Part shown: positions 56,586-64,000 of the stretch, piece after piece
How the letters are laid out: each line of letters starts with the position of its first letter
Numbering within the stretch: position 1 is the stretch's first letter
Assembly (NCBI GenBank): GCA_039621445.1
Contig: CP154956.1
Location: forward strand, 40,634,437 to 40,698,436
Source: Euglena gracilis
Lineage: Eukaryota; Euglenida; Euglenophyceae; Euglenales
Direction of reading: 5' to 3'
DNA: 64,000 nucleotides
Notes under the pieces: generated by a model
The model's database searches: none
The model's input: only the letters and a program-made list of their open reading frames with translations
Told to the model about the DNA's origin: nothing
Translations under genes and position numbers: made by a program

Positions 56586-57054
56586 ATATGCCCCCCGGGG
56601 GCTATTATAGTTGGAGGTTGCCATAAACATGGGTGTGTGTGTGCGCGCGCGCGTGTGTGTGTACACACACATTTATGTATATGTATAGATATATATATAC
56701 ATATACATACATATACCAATGCCATATATTGCAGATACTGCAAGATATTGCAACGAGGTGAGCGCAAAGCCTTATTATTTAAACAATGGCGCAAGGGGTG
56801 GAAATCCGAGGAACGATGGCACATTCAGATGGTGAGGCAAATAGAATTGGAAACACAGGTTCCAGGCAGACTCGGAGACTCCAGCGACACCTTTCCTTGC
56901 GGTGCTCAAGATATTCCGGCCTGGACCGGGTACCCCGGGGAGATTTTGCTAATTTTGCCACCAGGATTCTTTTGAACCCCGGGAGGGGGGGGTTGGATTT
57001 TGGGGTGGGTAGTGCTATGGCACACCAGGGCCCGAAAATGGACATTTAAGGGGA

Positions 57055-57427
57055 AGCTAGTCCAAATTTGGCAAGTGGGAATTCTAGTGAACCCTCCCGG
57101 GGGGGGGGGTCCGCTAGACCCCCCCCCCGGGGTAGCAGGGCTAGCTAGTGGAAAAATTTTCCCGTGACCAGCGCAAAGCTCCAAGAATTTTTGGGGACCA
57201 CCAAAAATGGAAAAATGCCCATTTTTGGCCATTTTTGGGATTTTTTTGGAACAAAAATCAGCCAAAAAAAACCATTAAAATCCTCATTTCCACCTCAGCG
57301 CACAGTGCCGGAAGAAAAACTGGAAAATTTTTCCAGTCGGGGGGACCCCAGACCCCCCCCCGGGTGGAGGTCTGAAAAATCCACTTTTTCCAGCTCGACC
57401 CCCCGGGGTCCGTCCTTAAGCAATGGC
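57055..57427 (+). repeat. CTAGTCC...CTTAAGCAATGG element
   Basis: Matches 61066-61405 in order: AGCTAGTCCAAATTTGGC, C-run/G-run hairpin with CTAG, GTGGAAAAATTTT, GTGACCAGCGCAAAGC, CATTTTTGGCCATTTTTGGG, AACAAAAATCAGCC, CCTCATTTCC, a CCAGTCGGGGGGACC block and TCCTTAAGCAA at the end. Confidence 0.75.
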
Positions 57428-57997
57428 TTGGCCCAAAATCCCCTCCCTGTGGGCAGGCGCCGCAAGACACCCCCTAGGTTGTTGAAGAGAAGCCGGCACA
57501 TGTGGAACGTTATGGCTCGATTCGCACAGGAGTCCACCACCACCGTTTCCGAGGCAATGGCCGACCCACCGACCCCCGAGCCCCCGTGTTCCGAGGAAGA
57601 CCTGCTGCAGAACGCGTCCCCCCAGCGGGTGTGCCCTGTCGGTGGTGGCGCTGCCGAGTTGAACGGGATGGCGGTCCCAATGATCACACAAAAATACGAG
57701 CAGGTTGGTGCTTTGCTGTGATCAGTTTATTGCTTTTGGCTGCCGTACAAAGGAGCCCAGAAGCTGGCGAACAGAATCCGTCCCTTGAATTCAGGATTAT
57801 GTGTTGGTTTTGGGGGGGGCTACCAGCCCAGCCCAGGAGGCAGAGTTTGAACCCAGCCCCACGGTGGGTTGTCCAGCCAGCGTTTCCCACTCTAAGGAGC
57901 CCCCGGCATGCCTCGCCCTCCCAGGCGCCGGGGGAATGCCGGGTGGCAGACTGCGGGGCAGACCTCCATTTAGGATGGATCACCAAATACGCACTAA

Positions 57998-60900
57998 ATG
58001 GCGGTCTGCTGCGGGGCGTGGACCATCCAGGGGCGGCGAGGCACGCAGGAGGACACGTTCGTCCTCACACACTTGCGGTCCCAGACAAGGGAGCTGTACA
58101 TTGCTGGTGTGGGGAAGCTCCCATCCTTCCCGTCCCCCAGCAGAGAGGGGGGTGCTGTACAGGTTCGAACATTTTTTTCTGTTATTTTTTTGCAGTGCTT
58201 TTTGGGGAAAGTTTGACCCTGCGAGAATTTTTTTCCTTTTGGGGGGGGCGGTTTTTCATCCTCCGGCCTGATTTTTTGAGGGGAAAGGACCACAATCTTC
58301 AAACCTGTTAATTATTGTGTGCGCCACAAAGTTGATGTTTCATTGAATGTGCGGTTACGTTTTCCACTTCCCTTCCCGTGTGCATATGTTTTGCCCCCCC
58401 CCTCTCTCCTCCATCAAATCAAGCAGGTCGCCATGGCACTCCATCCCCGATGGCATTCGTTGACGTGTCGGTGATGGGTGGCCAAATCCAACTCTTGTGC
58501 GGCGGTGAGCGCTCTAAATGTCACGGGAATCACCCCTCCGGCCTTCTGACTGAAATTTTTATTTTAGAGTTCGCAAAGGCTGTTACCGTCCCCAAGTTTT
58601 TGGAGCAGCCAACGGTCCCATCTGCAGGCCCATACCCACACATGGGCGACAGATTGTACAAATGTACATGTACAAATGTTTTTTCCTCAAAAAAGTTGGT
58701 GGCTATTAGGGGTAACCCCCACGGGGGATGGGTGGTGCCCCCCGGGGAGCCCCCGGGGAGCCTTTAGAAAAAATGCCTTTGGTCCTGGCCCTGCAGGAGT
58801 CTTTGACGGGCACGCCGGACCCCAGGCATCCCAACTGCTGGCAGACTCCCTCCCCGCCCTCTTCGCTCAGTCGTTGCAGCAAGTGGCCGCAGGCGTGTCC
58901 CTCTGCCGCCACGAGAACGGGTCCGGGGCTTTTGCGTTTAAAGTGATGTCCTCTTATAAATCATGTGCTTTCCAAGGGATGGAATTAACGGGAAAACTCA
59001 CCATCACCAAGGTACTCCAGGGGGCCTTCTTCCTTCATCCTGGCTGCCAGCTCATCCATGCCAGAGGCACACGTGACCACCCACCCAGCAAAGATGTGGA
59101 GGAGAGAGATTGCACTCGTTGACTCGCATGTGCCTGGCCCCCCTCGCCTGTCTGTGTCTGTGCCCTCCCCCAGGGGTCCCGGAGGTGTGCCTGTCCACCC
59201 TGAGGCAGGCGCTGTCACGCACGTGGAAGGAGGCGTGCAACGCGTACCTGGACGTGTGCCCCGAGAAGCGGCTGGCCGACTACGACCCCCGCACCGGCAG
59301 GTGGATTTCCTTGGGCTGCTCCTCCCAGGCAACTTTTTTCCCCAAAAATGCGACGGAAGAGAAAGGTCATGAGGGTCAACGTTTGGGTCAACCATGCCGT
59401 CTCTCTTTTTCAAATACATTCTGGCACCAGCACCCCGGCCATTCGGCAATACAAACGCAACATGTGAAAAGCGCAGGACGTGCTGGATTTCCAAATCGAA
59501 CCGGGGTTGCCCGGCCGGATTCCTCCTGTTCAACTTTTTGGCCTTTCTTGCACTCTCTTTTTGGTTGCGGCCGCTGTGTTGGGGTTAGGGCCGCTGTTGG
59601 GGCCGCCGCGTTGGGGGTTGGAGCCGCTGTTGTGGCCTCTTTGTTCTGTGTGAGGTGTGGTTCAGGGCCCCTGGGCATCGCCCCCCCCCCCCACCAGGGT
59701 GGCCGGGTTCACGAGCGGCGACGACCTGGCGGCGGGGTCCACGGCGGTGGTGGCCGTCGTGGCGGAGGAGCGCGGCGCCGCGCTGCTGCTGAACTGCGGC
59801 GACTCCCGCGCGGTGCTCGCGGCCCGCCGCCCCAACGGCTGGGCGGTGGACTTCGCGACGCGGGACCACCCCCAGGGCGGCGGTGGGAGGAGGCGGGCCA
59901 ATGGTGATGCGTTCTGTGAATGGATTTAATTTGCTGGTGCATGGCTCGGGCTGCACAAGTCGCGACAGGTGCCTTCTGTGCATCACCGAGGTTCGCATGC
60001 ACACCGCGCATTGTGTGTGCTGTGTGGTGTTCCCTGTGTGTTTTTTCTTGTGTGGGTATGCGGATGTTTGCGTTGTGTATGTTTGCGGTGTGAACGTGCG
60101 CAACGTTCTCCATTTGCGTGCTGCCTTTTTTTTGAGTGGATTGAGGCGTGGCCAGCCTCGCCCCACCCCGACCTGATGCCACGCCGGGCGATGAGGCGGA
60201 GCAGCGGCGGCTGAAGGCTGGACGGGCGGCGGGACTCAACTTCGGTGACGTGTACTGCGAGCTGGGCTGCTGCGCAGGACGTGTGGGTCCCGGCGGGGCT
60301 TGGTTGGTTGTGGTTTTCCGTCTCCTCGAGGTTTCCTTGATCGCGGTTACAGCGTACAGTAAACCTCCCCAAATAGCGGGACTGGGTGCCCTGTTACTGG
60401 ACTGCACCATCTTTTCGAATCCCCCCCCCCCAGGCTTGTGCTTAGTCAGGTGCCTACCCCACGGGGGGGGATGCTAGGGGCAGGTATCCCATAGCACCCG
60501 ATCCGACCCCCCCCCCCGGGGGGGTAGGGTTTTGGGGGGTGCCTGCCCATAGCAAGCAACCCCCTCCGACCCCGGCGAAGGCGCCGGGGGGCCCGGAAAA
60601 GGCCATTTTAAATGAAATTTTCTGGGTCCCCCCCGGACCCCTACCCTCCCACCGGGGGGGGTGTGCCTGCTAGGGGCAGGCACCCTATAGCTCCCACCCC
60701 CCTCCCACCCGAGCACAAGTATGGGGGAATGCCCCGTTATTTGGGCACAACCCATCATCATCAAACATTGGATCTCGCCCCGAGTTTCACTGGTGGACCC
60801 CCTGGGGGTAAATCCCTGCCATACACACAAATAAATATGTATGGATGTTTGTACACATATGTATACATGTATGTGCTCGCGGCAAGCAAGCGTTGTGGAA

Positions 60901-63575
60901 TATCTTTGTCCTCGCTAACCTCTTGGATCAAAAGAATTGAGGGTGCCCCGTTAATCTTTTTCGTTCATATTTTTCGGCCTGCCCCCTGCCTTGTTCTTTG
61001 GCCACCCCCAACCAGGCTGTTGCTTAAGGGATTGCAGTACCCCCCCCCCCCCGGGGGGGGCTGGACTGCAGCTAGTCCAAATTTGGCTAGTGGGTTTTCT
61101 AGCAGACCCCCCCGGGGGGGGGGGTCTGCTAGCAGGGCTACCTAGTGGAAAATTTTTTTCCAGTGACCGGCGCGAAGCGCCGAAAATTTTTTTCGGACCC
61201 CAAAAATGGCCCAAAATGCCCGTTTTTGGCCATTTTTGGGAATTTTTGGAACAAAATCAGCCAAAAACCTGTTAAAAACCTCATTTTTCCAGTCCGGGGG
61301 ACCCGGACCCCCCCCCCCCGGGGGGTGGGGGTCTAGCTAGTCCACTTTTTCCAGTGTCTAGCCGATTGGCTAGCCAGTACCCCCCCCCGGGGGTCCTTAA
61401 GCAAAAGCCTGCTGCCCACTCAAAGGGCACCGTCCCGTTATTTGGGGGGTTACGCACCTTCAAGATTTGTGTCAATTCCAGTTCCGCAGTCTCTGAGAGT
61501 CACCCATGCGCCACTGGTGGCCACTCGACACTGAGACCCCGGTCCTCACAGCAGCCATTTGTCCGGGAGAGCCAGGAAGGGACCCCCCCCCCCCATCAAG
61601 GACGCTGTGGCGAGGCCGGCGCCGACCGCCCCGCCCCCGCCCTGGCCCCGGCGGGTGGAGGTGCTGGAGTACGTGTACGCCGTGAGCCGCAGCCTGGAGG
61701 GGCCCATCGCTGCCTCGAAGGTGTGGCACCCCAGCCTCACCCGTGGCCCCATCACCCCCCAACAGAAGGGCACCTCCAAAAGAACAGAAAGCTGTGTTTT
61801 CTGACTGACAGGTCATCCACGGGGGGGGGGGGTGCGCCATAGGTCAGTCTTTTGCCCGGCCGAAGGCTGGGTCGGGGAAAAAAAATCAATGGTTTCGGCC
61901 GATTTTGGGTGGGTTTTGGGTGGGTGGGTGGGTTGACCGGAGGGGGTGCTGGGTGTTTTCAAAAGAAAGTGAATGGATTGGTGGGTTTGGGACTGTGGGG
62001 TTTGCAGAACACAAGGCCAGTGTGTGCCGCCCCCAAGTGATGGGACAGGAGCCCTGCTGCCGGGCATCCTGCTGCCGGGCATATGGTGGGGGCGGCGGCA
62101 GGCCATATGACCATTGGTTTTCTTAGTGACCCCCAGGGGGGGGCGGGGGCACTATATCTCCCATTCTCAAATACGATCCTGTCTCGGAGTCAAAGATGTC
62201 TGGAAGTGGGGGGGGTGTAGCCGGCAAAGGATTTGGTTTTCTGGTTTCAATTAAATTAGCGTCCTCCAGTTGGGGATATCGATAAAGTTCAGCCCACATC
62301 CATCATCATTTAAATCTTGAAGCGCTCCAACTGTTACCTTGGCTTTGCCAGCAGTGCCAGGCGGAGAGTGGGAAACCGGTGGGGGCTCAGAAATGAAGGC
62401 CCACACGTTGGAAGCAGGGTTTTTTTAGTTGTGGACCCCCGGGGGGAGAGGGGGGGGTAGGGTGGGTCCGCCCAAGCCCCCCCCGGGGGGTCCCCCGGAG
62501 GGGGGATATACTTTTCGGCGTGAAGGGTGCTTGAAAAGGGTGCTATTTTGGGCATTTTTCGCGATTTTTGGCCATTTTCGGGGAAAAGCGGGTGGGTCCC
62601 CCGGGACGGTCCCCCCAGGTGGGTGGGTGGGGGGGACCCTCTCAAAAGAAACCCCTGGTTGGAAGAAGAAGGCAACGCCCCCCTCCCGCCTGTCTGGCGT
62701 CTCCTGCTGCCGCCCTCGCAGGGTATCATCTCCACGCCAGACATCGAGGTGCTGGAGGGCCTCGGCGATGGGGCCGACCGCATTTTATGCGTCGCCTCCG
62801 ACGGGCTGTGGGGCGTCGCGGACCCCGACGCGGTGGTGCGGCTCCTCGGCATGCTGCGGGACGCCGGCTACCCGGCCGGCCAGGAAGTGGCTTCCATGGG
62901 GGTCTCATGGGAGGCGAGCCAGAGATGGGGAGGGGGAGCAGGTTGCCAGCCTGAAGTCGTGGGTGCCTTCTTTTTCAGGTCAAGGATCAGGATGATTTTT
63001 TTGGATGAATTTTCTGATAGTCGAGAATTGCCCCTCCGTTTTCATGTCCACCCATGTGGGCATGGTTTTATTGCCTGTCCGCCTCGCAACGTGGCAATGA
63101 TAGCCGTTGTCGCTGGAAGCCACGATGATCACTCGCCCCTGGGGGGGCCCTGGGCATGACCGAAGGATGCGGGTCGAGCGGACCTTCCTTGGAGGGCAGT
63201 GATGGGGGCTGTGCGGCTCGTCAAGCCACCCCCTGCCGCTGAGTACGCGGCACGGCATCTGAGCCAGGAACAGGCTTCTGCTTAAGGGTTCGCAGAGCCC
63301 CCCACCCCTGGGGTGGGGATGGGGCTCGATTTCACGCACTGCTTGTGGAAACCCCATGAGACCCTCTCTGGCCCCTCCAGCAACCCCCTTCCCATGACAG
63401 GGAGGGCAGGGGGGGGGGGGGCTCCGGCTAGTGGCATTTTCCTGGTAAAAATGCTGGCCAGTAAAATGCTTAGCTGGAAAATGGAACCCCCCGGGCCTTG
63501 GGGCACAAGCCTTGCCAGGAGGCGCTGAAGGTGGGCAGCCGAGACAACATCACCTGTGTGGTGCTGTACCTCTGA
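57998..63575 (+). CDS. PP2C-type (PPM) protein phosphatase
   Basis: Mn/Mg-dependent Ser/Thr phosphatase. Eight exons close in phase: 57998-58106, 58797-58892, 59174-59300, 59698-59882, 60146-60249, 61601-61720, 62722-62886 and 63519-63575 (TGA), giving 320 residues, normal for a single-domain PP2C. The ATG at 57998 follows an in-frame TAA. Motifs: WTIQGRRGTQED (residues about 8-19), VFDGHAG (38-44), AGSTA (about 122), NCGDSRAVLAARR (about 140-152), RDH (about 166), DEAEQRRLKAG, YAVSRSLEG (about 233-241), CVASDGLWG (270-278) and VGSRDNITCVVLYL at the end. The metal ligands (ED of motif 1, D of DGH, D of SDG, D of RDN) are all present. SRALGD is changed to SRSLEG. The second intron needs a GC donor; limits of the 60146-60249 exon are the least certain. 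No targeting leader is seen unless an upstream exon exists. Known PP2Cs TAP38 and PBCP oppose STN7 and STN8, which makes the nearby kinase notable. Confidence 0.9.
60431..60712 (+). repeat. GGTGCCTACCCC interspersed element, copy 2
   Basis: Close direct match to 38864-39165, with the same GCCTGCCCATAGCA, GCGAAGGCGCCGGGG and TTTCTGGGTCCCCCC blocks. One arm of the central hairpin has lost three bases relative to copy 1. It lies in the PP2C intron before 61601. Confidence 0.8.
61017..61406 (+). repeat. TTGCTTAAGG foldback element
   Basis: Ends TGTTGCTTAAGG (left) and CCTTAAGCAAAAG (right) are inverted. Inside are three C-run/G-run hairpins with CTAG words and a perfect CGGCGC-GAA-GCGCCG hairpin at 61168-61182. 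Direct relative at 57055-57427, diverged one at 34500-34660. Same PP2C intron as the 60431 element. Confidence 0.75.
61880..62010 (+). repeat. Dispersed GGGTGG-rich repeat, copy 3 (degraded)
   Basis: GGCCGATTTTGGGTGGG, TGGGTGGGTGGGTTGACC and TTTTCAAAAGAAAGTG follow the order of the 1570-1735 repeat. Confidence 0.5.
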
Positions 63576-64000
63576 CCAGGCCACCGACGGCCCTCCCGCG
63601 CTCTGGGAGAAGCCAGACGGTGCATAGGTTGGGGCGGGGAGGGACAAACAAATGGTGGTCGCAAGGCCATTGGTTGGAAGATCACCTTGGCAGAATATGG
63701 GAGCACCCCTCGCGTGCCGTTTTACAGTGACAACGGCCGAATTTCACGCATTTAAAGGACAAATGCCTACCGAGATGGGCTTTCAGGGTTGAAATGACCC
63801 GGCGGTGGGCGTTCCGGCCCTGGGGCGGTTCCACCTTCCGGGAGGCAGCGCTGCACCGCATGAACCCCCTGCCCCCCTGCACCAGCCACACCTTGCCCCC
63901 AGCACCATGACGGAATGTCCCGTTCGCCTTCCCCTTCCTCCGCCGGCCAACCCACCCCGCCCCCGGGCCAGTCACACCACCGCCGCCTGCGTGCCGCCCC
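63576..64000. other. Downstream of the PP2C gene
   Basis: Moderately GC-rich DNA after the PP2C stop, presumably including its 3' UTR. No canonical AATAAA signal is visible. A minus-strand frame across 63682-63975 is described separately. Confidence 0.45.
63682..63975 (-). CDS. Possible coding exon on the minus strand
   Basis: An open frame running from the window edge region down to 63682 encodes a basic sequence (for example GKVWLVQGGRGFMRCSAASR and VISTLKAHLGRHLSF). The composition is protein-like, but no family is recognised and other frames are also open. If real it would be the only minus-strand host gene in the window and convergent with the PP2C gene. Confidence 0.22.
   Translation of the reverse strand: MTGPGAGWVGRRRKGKANGTFRHGAGGKVWLVQGGRGFMRCSAASRKVEPPQGRNAHRRVISTLKAHLGRHLSFKCVKFGRCHCKTAREGCSHILPR

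Larger units (their letters stand above)
53536..57997. other. Repeat-rich stretch between the PDZ exons and the PP2C gene
   Basis: Contains AT-rich unique sequence (53620-54560), a CT microsatellite, a possible exon at 54958-55025, telomere-like inverted words (55117-55325), GACCCCCCC-rich DNA, an AT microsatellite, TCATATGGCAGCT repeats (about 56130-56390), a foldback (56394-56585) and one repeat copy (57055-57427). An open frame at about 57557-57630 (MADPPTPEPPCSEEDLLQ) ending at a GT donor could be an alternative first exon of the PP2C gene. Confidence 0.5.

Overview
This looks like nuclear DNA of a photosynthetic protist or alga. Short GC-rich coding exons are separated by introns of 0.1-4 kb full of poly-C/poly-G and poly-T runs, GT microsatellites, foldback elements and one hAT transposon copy. 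Every gene that can be read with confidence lies on the + strand. I see no operons, rRNA or tRNA. The lineage stays open. A thylakoid-type STN kinase implies a plastid. Its first exon encodes a hydrophobic signal-like leader followed by a Ser/Thr/Pro-rich stretch, as in secondary plastids. An MFI/C11orf65-like IQ protein suits a flagellate ancestry. About a quarter of the reconstructed introns start with GC instead of GT. These traits fit a chlorarachniophyte, haptophyte, dinoflagellate-like or related alga equally well on present evidence.

Layout: 0-2.4 kb, no secure gene. 2.4-7.6 kb, a Trp/Arg-rich helical protein of unknown function (four exons that join in phase). 10-19.2 kb, Pro/Ser/Arg-rich exons that may continue that gene. 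21.7-32.7 kb, a complete RBBP4/MSI1-type histone-binding WD40 protein (11 exons, 440 codons without stop), with a hAT element in its longest intron. 34.1-40.9 kb, an IQ-motif protein of the C11orf65/MFI family. 42.3-52.3 kb, an STN7/STN8-like kinase. 52.6-53.5 kb, two exons forming a PDZ domain, either the kinase C-terminus or a separate gene. 53.5-58 kb, repeat-rich DNA with telomere-like foldbacks. 58.0-63.6 kb, a complete eight-exon PP2C phosphatase (320 aa).

Functional reading: in plants and green algae, STN7 and STN8 are opposed by PP2C-type phosphatases (TAP38/PPH1 and PBCP). A co-oriented STN-type kinase, PDZ module and PP2C within about 21 kb is therefore the most interesting neighbourhood here, although only the kinase shows an obvious targeting leader. 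The RBBP4-like gene is a chromatin gene and the MFI-like gene is probably flagellar or mitochondrial; neither has an evident link to the kinase/phosphatase pair.

Exon limits were worked out by reading splice sites and keeping phase across junctions. Where phases close exactly (RBBP4-like, PP2C and parts of the others) the models are strong; unresolved junctions are stated.
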